Below are positions 16,756 through 24,978 of a stretch of 26,300 nt of DNA, one piece after another (position 1 is the first letter of the stretch; each line of letters starts with the position of its first letter). The stretch comes from Deltaproteobacteria bacterium. Its GTDB lineage: Bacteria; Desulfobacterota; Desulfuromonadia; Geobacterales; Pseudopelobacteraceae. The notes beneath the pieces were generated by a model that searched no databases, was not told the origin of the DNA, and saw only the letters and a list, made by a program, of their open reading frames with translations. The DNA lies in assembly GCA_030654645.1 (NCBI GenBank), contig JAURXC010000235.1, positions 1 through 26,300 of the forward strand, given 5' to 3'. The position numbers were made by a program, and so were the translations under genes.

Positions 16756-18132
16756 ATGATTCAATCGCTGAAAAACTATACCAAAGAAAAGGTTCTCTCT
16801 TACCTGCTGTCGATGGCGACGAACTCTTCCGATGAAACGCTTGTAAAGATGACGCACCTGATGGAACTGCTTCCCAAGAAGGATTACTACAAGGAGCGTA
16901 TCCGCTGGGTGCGCGGGCTGATTCGCGATAAACATCCCAGCATCGAGTTCCCCAGGCGCATTCTGCGCGAACTCCATCCCAATCAACGTGACAAGTGGAT
17001 CAGCAATCTGGCGATCAATCACCTGCTGAACGGCACCAACAAACGCAAGGAGTGGGCTGACCGTAACGGATTCTATCCTCCCTCCACGGTTGTGATCAGT
17101 CCGACCATGAAATGCGACCTGAACTGTTACGGCTGCTATGCCGGCGACTATGGCAAATCACTGGAGCTGACACTGGACGAGCTGGATTCGATCCTGATGC
17201 AGATGAAGGAGATGGGGGTCTATTTCGCGGTGATTTCCGGCGGAGAGCCTTTCTACATGAAAGGGATCTTCGAGATCTTCAAGAAGCACAGTGACATGGC
17301 CTTCCTGGTGTTCACCCACGGCGGCCTGATCGATGAACAGATGGTCGAAAAGCTGATCGAAGTCGGTAATGTGATGCCATCCTTCTCGCTGGAAGGGTAC
17401 GAACAGGAAACCGATGCCAGGCGTGGCGCCGGCCACTTCAACAAGGTTATGCGCGCCATGGACCTCTTGCGCGCAGGCGGCCTGTCATATTGCGGTTCTT
17501 TCACCCATTCCCGTAAAAACTCGGACATCATCACCAACCCGGAATACATCGACATGCTGCTTTCAAAAGGCGTGTTTGCGCTCTGGCTGTTCTCCTATGT
17601 CCCGGTCGGCCGCCAGCCGGACGTGGAACTGATGCCTACCCCGGAACAGCGGGACGGTCTCCGCCGGAGTGTGGCCGCATTCAGGGATGAAAAGCCGATG
17701 CTCTTCATCGACTTCTGGAACGATGGCCCCATGGTTTCCGGCTGTCTGGCGGGGGGGAGGAAATATTTCCACATCAACGCCAACGGTGACATCGAACCCT
17801 GCGTCTTCTGCCATTATGCCGTCGATAATATTCGTAGCACCAGCATTCGCGATGCGCTGGCTTCGCCGCTCTTCAGGAAAATCCGGGAGAAGCAGGGCGA
17901 GCATGACAATCTGCTGCGCCCCTGCATGCTGATCGACCATCCCGAAGTCGGCCGTGAACTGTTCGCATCGGAAGGCGCCTATGCGACCCACGAAGGCGCG
18001 GATGAGATCTTCACCGGCCTGGCGGAGCAGATGGATGCCTATTCAAAGGACTATGCGGTGATAGCCGATGAAGCCTGGCAGGATGAGTTCAAGGATCATG
18101 CTGTAAGAAAGAAAAGGGCTCGCATCAAGTGA
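16756..18132 (+). CDS. Radical SAM protein with C-terminal Cys cluster (SPASM-like)
   Basis: A 458-residue radical SAM enzyme. The [4Fe-4S]-SAM motif CxxxCxxC is at Cys120, Cys124, Cys127 (in MKCDLNCYGCYAG), followed by ISGGEPF, the SAM-binding GGE motif. The C-terminal third has more Cys (SGCLAGG, EPCVFCHY, LRPCMLIDHPE), which suggests an auxiliary cluster as in SPASM proteins. The N-terminal ~110 residues are helical and not part of the radical SAM core. It starts 11 bases after the glycosyltransferase with GGAG upstream. Unlike the three later radical SAM proteins it has no B12-binding domain. The substrate is unknown; a modification of lipid or a lipid-linked group is suggested by its neighbours. 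Confidence 0.88.
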   Translation: MIQSLKNYTKEKVLSYLLSMATNSSDETLVKMTHLMELLPKKDYYKERIRWVRGLIRDKHPSIEFPRRILRELHPNQRDKWISNLAINHLLNGTNKRKEWADRNGFYPPSTVVISPTMKCDLNCYGCYAGDYGKSLELTLDELDSILMQMKEMGVYFAVISGGEPFYMKGIFEIFKKHSDMAFLVFTHGGLIDEQMVEKLIEVGNVMPSFSLEGYEQETDARRGAGHFNKVMRAMDLLRAGGLSYCGSFTHSRKNSDIITNPEYIDMLLSKGVFALWLFSYVPVGRQPDVELMPTPEQRDGLRRSVAAFRDEKPMLFIDFWNDGPMVSGCLAGGRKYFHINANGDIEPCVFCHYAVDNIRSTSIRDALASPLFRKIREKQGEHDNLLRPCMLIDHPEVGRELFASEGAYATHEGADEIFTGLAEQMDAYSKDYAVIADEAWQDEFKDHAVRKKRARIK

Positions 18133-18165
18133 CGACCCTTGTGATGTGGTGGTAAAACAGCTGAC

Positions 18166-19056
18166 ATGACGGTTTATAACGGTATCAGCATGTTCTTTCT
18201 CAATCTTTTTACGATTCTGGTTCCGCGCCGGATCGTGCCGCCGATCGCTTTTGTCTCCGGACTTGTGACCTATCTGCTGGCAACGCGGCAGATGCGTGGC
18301 CTGCGTTCCAACCTGCGCGTGGTTACCGGCAGCAAAAACGTGGAACTGCTGATGATCTCGTGTCTTTACAAGTATTGCCGCAACTGGACCGATGTGATGC
18401 TGATGCTTCGGCTGCACGGTTCACGGCTGCAGGCGCTGATCGGTCGCCGCAGTTCGCAGAATGCTCTGGATGAAGCCCTGGCGGCCGGCAACGGCGCCAT
18501 CCTGGTGTCGCCGCATCTGGGCAACTGGGAATTGGGCGGGCTGGGGCTGGCCGACCTGGGATACCGCTTGAACGTGCTGACGTTCCGTGAGCCGGATCAG
18601 AAGGTGAACGATCTTCGCGAAAAGGTCCGGGGTGAGCGTGGCATCGGCATAATTTACGTGGACCGGGATGACACTTCGCCGCTGGCGATCATCGAGGCGA
18701 TCAACGCGCTGCGCCGCAACGAGGTGCTCTGCCTGCTGGGTGAGCGGGACGGATCTTCAAATACGATTCAGCTCGATTTCTTCGGCAGGACTACCCCGTT
18801 TCCAAGCGGCGCAGCCTACCTGGCCCTGGCCAGCGGAGCGCCGGTGATACCGGTCTTTGTGCCGCTGGAAGGGGATCTTTACGCAACACTGATGGAGGAG
18901 CCGATATATTTCCGTGGTGGACACGGACAGCATGCCCAGGCCATTCAGAGCGGCATGCAGCGCCTGGCGGCTGTTTTTGAAGATTACATCCGGCGCTATC
19001 CTGACCAATGGTACAATTTTTTCGATTTCTGGAAGCTGGATAAGGAAAAAAATTAG
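18166..19056 (+). CDS. LpxL/HtrB-family acyltransferase
   Basis: A 296-residue protein of the lysophospholipid/lipid A acyltransferase family, which moves acyl chains from acyl-ACP to a membrane acceptor. It has an N-terminal hydrophobic anchor (about 8-40), the catalytic HX4E motif HLGNWE (His117, Glu122), and a GERDGSSN-FFGR block matching the family's RDGS segment. Real lipid A acylation is possible, but its place next to a dedicated acyl carrier protein suggests it transfers the chain made by this cluster. The ribosome-binding site for 18166 is weak (GTGGTGG); an ATG at 18190 is the alternative start. Confidence 0.88.
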   Translation: MTVYNGISMFFLNLFTILVPRRIVPPIAFVSGLVTYLLATRQMRGLRSNLRVVTGSKNVELLMISCLYKYCRNWTDVMLMLRLHGSRLQALIGRRSSQNALDEALAAGNGAILVSPHLGNWELGGLGLADLGYRLNVLTFREPDQKVNDLREKVRGERGIGIIYVDRDDTSPLAIIEAINALRRNEVLCLLGERDGSSNTIQLDFFGRTTPFPSGAAYLALASGAPVIPVFVPLEGDLYATLMEEPIYFRGGHGQHAQAIQSGMQRLAAVFEDYIRRYPDQWYNFFDFWKLDKEKN

Positions 19057-19092
19057 AAATTGAGTATTTCAAAACATAATGAGAGGTATCGC

Positions 19093-19350
19093 ATGTCCGA
19101 TGAATTAATTCCAAAGGTTAAACAGATGATCATAGACAGTCTTCGCATTGAAGGGATGTCACCCTCCGAAATCGAGACCGACGCCCCGCTTTTCGGCGAA
19201 GGGCTGGGACTGGACTCCATCGACGCCCTGCAGCTGGTAGTTGCCATGGAAAAGGAATTTGGTGTCGTGGTGCCGGATGCGGCCACCGGTTCCAAGGTGT
19301 TTGCTTCGGTTCGCAGCATGGCCGATTATATCGCGGAAAATAAGCAGTGA
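19093..19350 (+). CDS. Acyl carrier protein
   Basis: An 85-residue acidic helical protein with the phosphopantetheine attachment motif GLDSIDAL (Ser42). It is distinct from the usual fatty-acid AcpP in sequence and location: there are no fab genes beside it. The ATG at 19093 has GAGAGG upstream; a TTG at 19060 is in frame but adds residues not typical of the family. The stop overlaps the GTG start of the following radical SAM gene. It probably carries the acyl or aryl substrate on which the neighbouring enzymes act. Confidence 0.92.
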   Translation: MSDELIPKVKQMIIDSLRIEGMSPSEIETDAPLFGEGLGLDSIDALQLVVAMEKEFGVVVPDAATGSKVFASVRSMADYIAENKQ

Positions 19351-20633
19351 AGATTCTTTTCATCTCGCCTGGCTGGGAAAAGGGCCGATTGTGGGGGGAG
19401 CTGGCCTTCAAGTTTCCCACCCTGTCCCTGGCTTCCATCGCCGCGGTAACTCCGCCGGAGTGGGATGTGGCGCTGCTGGACGACAATTTTGAAAAGATCG
19501 ATTATGCCAGCGATGCCGACATCATCGCGCTGACCGCCATGACCCCCCAGGCGCCGCGTGCCTACCTGATTGCCGACGAGTTTCGCCGTCGTGGCAAGAC
19601 GGTTGTGATGGGCGGTTTTCATGCCAGCAACATGCCCGACGAAGCGTTAAACCATGTTGATGCGGTTGTTGTGGGAGAGGGGGAGGTCGTCTGGCCCCGG
19701 CTGCTTTCCGACTTTCGGGATGGCACGCTGCAGCGCAGGTACCAGGCCGAAAGCCAGTTGGCCATGGATTCGATTCCGGTGGCCCGGCGCGAGCTGTTCA
19801 AGGGCAAGCGCTACCTGCTGACAAACACGATCCAGACCACCCGAGGCTGTCCCTTTGACTGCGAGTTCTGTTCGGTTACCGCATTTTACGGCCGCAAATA
19901 CCGCAAAAGACCGGTTGACAGTATCCTAAAGGAACTGGTTCAACTGCGTAAATCCAACTCTTTTGCTTTTTTTGTGGATGACAATCTGGTTGCTGACCGC
20001 AAATATGCACTGGAACTGTTTGCCGGCATGAAGGGCATGGACTTCAAATGGCTCTCCCATTCCCCGATCGATTTTGCCGGTGACCGTGAACTGATCAAGG
20101 CCGCCGGTGAAGCCGGCTGTGTAGGAATGTTCGTCGGATTCGAGTCGCTCAACCAGGATTCCCTGGCGGCCATGGGCAAGGTTACCAACCGGGCCAAGTC
20201 CTACCTGGAGAATGCCAAGGCTTTTCGGGATAACGGCATCGGTATCCTGGGTTCTTTTGTACTCGGATATGACGGCGATACCCCGGCTGTTTTCGAACAG
20301 TTGCTGCGCTTCTGCGAGGAAGCGCGCATCGAAGCCGCAATTTTCCCGCTTCTGACACCCTATCCCGGCACGGCCGTGCGCCGCCGCCTGGAAGCCGAAG
20401 GGCGGATCATCTCCAACGACTGGCGTGACTACGACATGGAACATGTCAATTTCAAGCCGGCCGGCATGAGTATCGAGGAGCTGCAACAGGGGTATGACTG
20501 GCTTAACGCCTCCTTCTATTCATTCACCTCGATGTATCGCCGGCTGTTCAAACTGCATCGCTCGGTACAGGTGTTCGGTCCGATGAATTTAGGTTTCCGT
20601 GCCGCGTTGCGCCGCAAGAGCAGGGTCGCATGA
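19347..20633 (+). CDS. B12-binding radical SAM enzyme (first of tandem pair)
   Basis: A 428-residue class B radical SAM protein. Residues 1 to about 140 form a cobalamin-binding Rossmann domain (ILFISPGW; VVMGGFHAS; DAVVVGEGE). The radical SAM core carries the CxxxCxxC motif at Cys168, Cys172, Cys175 (TRGCPFDCEFC), followed by FFVDDNL and GMFVGFES. There is no DxHxxG motif, as is common in this group. Such enzymes methylate or rearrange unactivated carbons. It shares order and sequence with the next gene, starting from parallel PTLSLASIAAVTP and PSLSLNQVAAATP segments, so the two look like diverged duplicates. The GTG start overlaps the ACP stop. Relatives are often annotated as lipid-biosynthesis B12/radical SAM proteins; that link is from memory of the family. 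Confidence 0.9.
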   Translation: MKILFISPGWEKGRLWGELAFKFPTLSLASIAAVTPPEWDVALLDDNFEKIDYASDADIIALTAMTPQAPRAYLIADEFRRRGKTVVMGGFHASNMPDEALNHVDAVVVGEGEVVWPRLLSDFRDGTLQRRYQAESQLAMDSIPVARRELFKGKRYLLTNTIQTTRGCPFDCEFCSVTAFYGRKYRKRPVDSILKELVQLRKSNSFAFFVDDNLVADRKYALELFAGMKGMDFKWLSHSPIDFAGDRELIKAAGEAGCVGMFVGFESLNQDSLAAMGKVTNRAKSYLENAKAFRDNGIGILGSFVLGYDGDTPAVFEQLLRFCEEARIEAAIFPLLTPYPGTAVRRRLEAEGRIISNDWRDYDMEHVNFKPAGMSIEELQQGYDWLNASFYSFTSMYRRLFKLHRSVQVFGPMNLGFRAALRRKSRVA

Positions 20634-21997
20634 CGGGCAAGCCCCGGCTGTTACTGGTTTATCCGGCCACCCACAAACTGGGTTGGGTCAAGCGTTTCCA
20701 GCTGCCTTCCCTGTCGCTCAATCAGGTCGCGGCCGCTACTCCGACGGAATGGCAGGTTACAATCGTGGACGAAGTCCAGGAAAGTATCCGCTATGACGAA
20801 CATTACGACCTGGTGGGGATCACGGCCATGACCCACCAGGCGCTGCACGCCTACCAGATCGCGGACCGTTTCCGGCGGCAGGGCGTACCGGTGGTGTTGG
20901 GGGGCATTCATCCAACGGTGCTGCCGGACGAGGCGGCCGCCCATGCCGATGCGGTTGTTATCGGAGAGGCCGAGCCGGTCTGGGGCGGATTGCTGGATGA
21001 TTTTCAGGCCGGGCAACTCAAACCGTTCTATCGCTCCGTTCCTGCCGGAGACCGGCTGGTGATTCCCTGGAGTCGCCGCGAACTGCTGGCGGGGCGCAAG
21101 TACCTCACCACCCAGACTCTCCAGGCCAGCCGCGGATGTCCCTACGATTGCTCCTTCTGTACCGTGACCCCCTATTTCGGCAATACCTTCCGCTACCGCG
21201 ATCCCGAGGACATACTGGCCGAGCTGCGTACCTACCGGGGCAAGCTGACCATTTTTCTGGACGACAACATCCTGGGTGATCCGCGCAAGGCCAAACCGAT
21301 TCTGGCCGGAATGGTCGGCATGGGGTTGCGCTGGGGGGGGCAGGCCAACCTCCGTTTCGCGGAGGACCCTGAGATGGTCAGGCTGCTGGCCGCTTCCGGC
21401 TGTGTCGGCATCTTTGTCGGCCTGGAATCGGCAGATGGTGTTCACGCCAATCATCCCAAAACCTCCGGCAGTTCGTCCCAGGCCGATCTTATCAAGCGGA
21501 TCCGCGACACCGGAGTGGTTGTGGAGGCCTCGGTGATCTTCGGTTTCGACGATCACGACCAGGGCATTTTCGAGCGAACGGTCCGTTTCCTGGAAAAGTG
21601 CGCTCCCAGTCTTCCGACAATGCACATCCTGACCCCCTATCCGGGAACTGCCCTTTATAAACAGTTCCAGCAACAGGGGCGCATGCTGCATACCGACTGG
21701 CAACGCTACGACCATGGCCAGGTCGTCTACCGTCCCCGCTTGATGACACCGGAACAGCTTTACCGTGGCTGGGTCGAAGCCCGTCGCGAGGCGTACAGCT
21801 GGTCGGCGATCGCAGCGCGGGTGCTGCAGAGTCCCGGCAAGTCGATCAACCTCATGTACAACATACTGCGTCGCGGCGGTATCTATGGCCGTGACTACTC
21901 CGTTCCCGGTTTTTACGACCCCGCCTCGGCGGATATGTCGGCAGAGAACGCGACCGCATCCGTGTCCGGCGGTTTTGCAGAGCGAATAGCACAATAG
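20630..21997 (+). CDS. B12-binding radical SAM enzyme (second of tandem pair)
   Basis: A 455-residue paralogue of the preceding gene, overlapping it by ATGA. It has a cobalamin-binding N-terminal domain (VVLGGIHPT; DAVVIGEAE), then the radical SAM motif Cys170, Cys174, Cys177 (SRGCPYDCSFC), FLDDNIL and GIFVGLESADG. It diverges from its neighbour after GLES (a HANHPKTSGSSS insertion-like stretch) and has a longer C-terminal tail rich in Ala/Ser. The two may act in sequence on one ACP-bound chain or as a complex; this is inference from the coupling and similarity. Confidence 0.9.
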   Translation: MTGKPRLLLVYPATHKLGWVKRFQLPSLSLNQVAAATPTEWQVTIVDEVQESIRYDEHYDLVGITAMTHQALHAYQIADRFRRQGVPVVLGGIHPTVLPDEAAAHADAVVIGEAEPVWGGLLDDFQAGQLKPFYRSVPAGDRLVIPWSRRELLAGRKYLTTQTLQASRGCPYDCSFCTVTPYFGNTFRYRDPEDILAELRTYRGKLTIFLDDNILGDPRKAKPILAGMVGMGLRWGGQANLRFAEDPEMVRLLAASGCVGIFVGLESADGVHANHPKTSGSSSQADLIKRIRDTGVVVEASVIFGFDDHDQGIFERTVRFLEKCAPSLPTMHILTPYPGTALYKQFQQQGRMLHTDWQRYDHGQVVYRPRLMTPEQLYRGWVEARREAYSWSAIAARVLQSPGKSINLMYNILRRGGIYGRDYSVPGFYDPASADMSAENATASVSGGFAERIAQ

Positions 21998-22008
21998 AGG
22001 AATTAACC

Positions 22009-22848
22009 ATGAACTGCTGGATGTTTCCGGGGCAACCCTTGCGTCATAACCAACCTTTTCCCGAAACGGCGGATGGCGCCGAAATTATCAACCTGTGCCG
22101 CAATGCGACCGGCTTCGATCCGTCAACCTGGCAGGATGACGGCGGACTTAACGGCGAACATGTCCGCCTGCAGATTTACGGCACCGCTTTCAGTCTCTGC
22201 CGCACCCGCCTGCTGCGCTCTTCGGGGCAGGAACCGGATATGGTTCTTGAACACAGCATGGGCATCTATGCCGCCCTGGCGGCCTGTGATTGTATTTCGG
22301 AGCGGGAGGCGCTGGAGATGACAGCCCGGGTCGGCGTTGTTCTGGCCCGTATGTCGGAAGATAAACGCTATGCCCTGGGTTGCATCATCGGACTGGGGTG
22401 CCCTGCGGTGGAGACGGCCGCCGCCAATCACGGCGTATATGTTGCCAACTTCAATACTTCCAGTCATTTCCTTTTGTCCGGCGAACGTTCACGGATCATG
22501 GCCGCGGTGGAGGAGTGCGCGGCAGCGGGGGCCTTTTCGCTGTCGGTCTTTGAATGTGACGCGCCGCTGCATACGCCGTTGATTGTGGAGGTGGCAACCG
22601 AGCTGGAGTCGATCTTCTCGGATTACGACTATGCCGGACCGCGGGTTCCACTGTTGGATCACATCGGGCAACAGCCGCTGACATCCTCGCGGATTCCGGC
22701 CTTCCTGCTGGATGAACTACTCAGTCCGGTCTGGTGGCAGCAGAGCTACAGAGCCGCCGGCAAGCTGGGCGCCAGCACATTTGTCGAGGTCGGAGCCGGC
22801 GACGCGCTGAAGAAATTCAACCGCTGGATCGACAGCGAGAGCAGATGA
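22009..22848 (+). CDS. FabD-like acyltransferase lacking the malonyl-binding Arg
   Basis: A 279-residue protein of the malonyl-CoA:ACP transacylase fold. It keeps FPGQ at the N-terminus (Gln9), the nucleophile Ser83 in EHSMG (usually GHSxG, so the first Gly is Glu here), NFNT near residue 147 and the catalytic His188 in APLHTP. Counting 25 residues after the nucleophile, as in E. coli FabD where Arg117 holds the malonyl carboxylate, there is Val108. This suggests a non-carboxylated acyl substrate, or a transferase with altered chemistry. It begins 11 bases after the preceding stop (AGAGGAA upstream) and overlaps the thioesterase by ATGATG. Loading a starter acyl group on the cluster ACP is the simplest idea. 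Confidence 0.85.
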   Translation: MNCWMFPGQPLRHNQPFPETADGAEIINLCRNATGFDPSTWQDDGGLNGEHVRLQIYGTAFSLCRTRLLRSSGQEPDMVLEHSMGIYAALAACDCISEREALEMTARVGVVLARMSEDKRYALGCIIGLGCPAVETAAANHGVYVANFNTSSHFLLSGERSRIMAAVEECAAAGAFSLSVFECDAPLHTPLIVEVATELESIFSDYDYAGPRVPLLDHIGQQPLTSSRIPAFLLDELLSPVWWQQSYRAAGKLGASTFVEVGAGDALKKFNRWIDSESR

Positions 22849-23270
22849 TGAAATATCACGAAACCGGCATAAAGGTCCGTTTTAACGAAGTCGATGCCTA
22901 CCGGGTGGCCTGGCACGGCCATTATGTGGCCTGGATGGAGATCGGCCGCAGCGAGCTGGCCGGCAGGTTCGGGCTGGACGCCTTCCAATTGGCAGAACTT
23001 GGCTATCTGGGGCCGGTGGTCAGCCTGGAGATAAAATACCTGCGGCCGGCCCGTTTCAATGACGAGCTGACGGTTCGTACCCGAATAGTGCCGGGCGAGT
23101 CCGCTACGCTGGTGTTCGAGAGCGTTATCGTTGACTGCAACGGAGTAAAACTGGCATCCGGTCTGACGACCCACGCGCTGACCGGCCTGGACGGAGTGCT
23201 GCAGTTCCAGCTTCCGGCCACGGTGGCCGAACGCATGGATGCGATGATGGCCTGGTTGGCCGAACCATGA
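22845..23270 (+). CDS. 4-hydroxybenzoyl-CoA-type (hotdog) thioesterase
   Basis: A 141-residue hotdog-fold acyl-CoA/ACP thioesterase of the YbgC/4HBT type. The motif VRFNEVDAYRVAWHGHYVAWMEIGRSEL matches the family's catalytic Asp (Asp17) and HxxY helix (the segment is at about residues 11-38). It could release or proofread ACP-bound acyl chains. The ATG at 22845 overlaps the FabD-like stop; a second ATG follows at once at 22848. It overlaps the next gene by four bases (ATGA). The frame is open further upstream, but that part is an Arg-rich shadow of the FabD-like gene. Confidence 0.9.
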   Translation: MMKYHETGIKVRFNEVDAYRVAWHGHYVAWMEIGRSELAGRFGLDAFQLAELGYLGPVVSLEIKYLRPARFNDELTVRTRIVPGESATLVFESVIVDCNGVKLASGLTTHALTGLDGVLQFQLPATVAERMDAMMAWLAEP

Positions 23271-24646
23271 AAATATTGCTGGTATCGGCCAATCGAGAGC
23301 GCTCCCCCTATCCGGTCTTCCCGATCGGCTTGTCCTATCTGGCCGGACCGCTCCAGGCCGCCGGGCATGAACTGGCGGTGCTGGATCTCTGTTTCGAACC
23401 GGAGCCGGAAACGGCTCTGCACGAAAAACTATGTGACTTTGCACCTACCCTGGTCGTGATCTCCCTGCGCAACATCGATAATGTCACCTGGCCCAACAGC
23501 CGTTCCTATCTGGAGGGGGTCAAGGCCGTTGTTGACGGCTGCCGCGAACATGCCCTGGTGGTCGTGGGTGGCTCCGGTTTTTCGCTGATGCCGGTGGAAA
23601 CCCTGGCATACCTTGACGCCGATTACGGCGTGGTGGGGGAGGGTGAAGAGCTGCTGCCACGTCTGGTGGAGTTTATCGAACGGGGTGAACAGCCTGCCGG
23701 TCTGCCCGGTCTGCTGTCACGGGGGAGCGATGCTTTTCTGCCGCCTTTGCCTGTGGAGCGGATCGGTACCCCCGAGAGAACTCTTTTCGACGTTTCCCGC
23801 TATCAGAGCGACGGCGGCATGGCCAATGTGCAGACCAAGCGCGGTTGTCCCTTTGCCTGTGTCTACTGCACCTATCCGCTTTTGGAAGGTCGCCGCATGC
23901 GGCTTCGTCCGGTGGCGGAGATCATTGCCGAGATCAGGATGCTGGTTGATGAGCAGGCCGTCACTTACATCTATTTTGTCGATGACATCTTCAATTATCC
24001 GCCCGAATTTGCGGAATCACTCTGCCAGGCGCTGATTGCCGAAAAACTCCGGGTCAACTGGACCGCATTCATCAACCCGGCCTTCATATCGCCGCAACTT
24101 CTGGATGCGATGCTGGCAGCGGGTTGCGATGCAATCGAATACGGCACCGAGTCCGGCTCGCCGTCCATGCTGAAAAATCTCGGCAAATCCTTCACGGTCG
24201 ATGACCTACGCCTGGCTTCGCAACTCTGTCGCGAGCGCAATCTGGATTTTGCCCATTACATCCTCTTCGGAGGACCGGGTGAAACGCGGGATACCGTGCT
24301 GGAGAGTTTTTCCCTGATGGACGAACTGCAACCGACCGCGGTAATCGCGATGACCGGTATCCGCATCTTTCCCGGCACGGCGCTGTATCGGACCGCTCTT
24401 GAGGAAAAGATCGTTGATGCTGGCACCAACATGCTTGAACCGGTTTTTTACATCTCCCCGCACGTCAGGGAATTCCTGGCGGAGCTGGTTATAGAGCAGG
24501 CGGTGTCGCGCAGGAACTGGGTCGTTCCGGGACTGGAAGTAAACATCAGCGACGCCATGCTGGACGCGATGCGCATGTTTCAGGTCAAAGGCCCGCTCTG
24601 GAAGCTGATCAAGCGGATGGGGAGGAGCAGGGTCAGGCCGATGTGA
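23267..24646 (+). CDS. Third B12-binding radical SAM enzyme
   Basis: A 459-residue class B radical SAM protein with an N-terminal cobalamin-binding domain (LLVSANRERSPYPVFPIG; VVVGGSGFS; YGVVGEGEELL) and the CxxxCxxC motif at Cys194, Cys198, Cys201 (TKRGCPFACVYC), followed by YFVDDIFN and IEYGTESG. It belongs to a different subgroup from the two tandem ones: the FPIGLSYLAGPL opening and the GGPGETRDTV block are not shared with them. It ends the coupled run. No terminator follows, and base composition changes right after it, so the original operon may once have continued. Confidence 0.9.
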   Translation: MKILLVSANRERSPYPVFPIGLSYLAGPLQAAGHELAVLDLCFEPEPETALHEKLCDFAPTLVVISLRNIDNVTWPNSRSYLEGVKAVVDGCREHALVVVGGSGFSLMPVETLAYLDADYGVVGEGEELLPRLVEFIERGEQPAGLPGLLSRGSDAFLPPLPVERIGTPERTLFDVSRYQSDGGMANVQTKRGCPFACVYCTYPLLEGRRMRLRPVAEIIAEIRMLVDEQAVTYIYFVDDIFNYPPEFAESLCQALIAEKLRVNWTAFINPAFISPQLLDAMLAAGCDAIEYGTESGSPSMLKNLGKSFTVDDLRLASQLCRERNLDFAHYILFGGPGETRDTVLESFSLMDELQPTAVIAMTGIRIFPGTALYRTALEEKIVDAGTNMLEPVFYISPHVREFLAELVIEQAVSRRNWVVPGLEVNISDAMLDAMRMFQVKGPLWKLIKRMGRSRVRPM

Positions 24647-24978
24647 TAGTTGTTTTCAGGCGTTGTATTTGTGACGTGTCTCAAATTTTGTAGGTCCGGT
24701 ACTTTGTAGAAGGCTGTAGATTATTGTGTGCGAGGTTTGCGAACCATGGTTGTGGTTTGATAACAAATATTCGAAAGTCAAACCTGACCTCAGGGTGTTC
24801 CCAGAATTGGATAGAAGCATCTCATATAGGATACCTCGAAAGCATCCTATATGAGATACCAAGAGCATCCCATATAGGATGCATTGTCTTATATAAGATG
24901 CTTTTCTAACGGCATAATAAGATGTTGGTCGCAATCCAAACGAATGAGAATAAATATTCACGATTCACGAAAGGCTAT
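24647..24978. other. AT-rich intergenic region before the DUF5984-like gene
   Basis: About 330 bases without a convincing gene; frames in it exist only because of the palindromic repeats. It contains a perfect palindrome AACCATGGTT (about 24743-24752), an inverted pair GGTTTGA...TCAAACC (7-base arms, about 24754-24784), and the four tandem dyads at 24816-24902. No clear sigma-70 promoter was found. Confidence 0.6.
24816..24902. repeat. Four tandem palindromic units, operator-like or cruciform-forming
   Basis: Units with core centres at about 24825, 24850, 24873 and 24892 (spacings 25, 23, 19). The cores are ATCTCATATAGGAT, ATCCTATATGAGAT, ATCCCATATAGGAT and the perfect palindrome TCTTATATAAGA. 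Units 1 and 2 have identical flanks (AGCAT...ATACC) but exactly reverse-complementary cores, so together they form a 14-base-pair hairpin. Consensus is about GCATCYYATATRRGATRC. They end 20-75 bases upstream of the candidate starts of the next gene. Confidence 0.75.

Noticed and set aside
18166..19056. Standard lipid A late acyltransferase in an LPS locus
   Set aside because: The family fits, but neighbours are a dedicated ACP and radical SAM enzymes, with no lpx or waa genes; a specialised acceptor is more likely.
20651..21994. 447-codon minus-strand frame
   Set aside because: Antisense to the second B12 radical SAM gene along nearly its whole length; no start signal and no recognisable domain.
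24816..24902. CRISPR array near the Cas6-like gene
   Set aside because: The units are 23-25 bases apart with no unique spacers between them, and are 9 kb from the Cas6-like gene; no repeat-spacer pattern is seen elsewhere in the window.
24904..24930. Second attC site ahead of the DUF5984-like gene
   Set aside because: TTCTAAC and GTTGGTC each miss the consensus by one base and are only 13 bases apart, too close for an attC; at most the second could be a worn cassette boundary.
24656..24961. 101-codon minus-strand frame and a 61-codon plus frame over the palindromic units
   Set aside because: Both consist largely of translated repeats (recurring LYEMLL/HIGC-like words) and have no ribosome-binding site.
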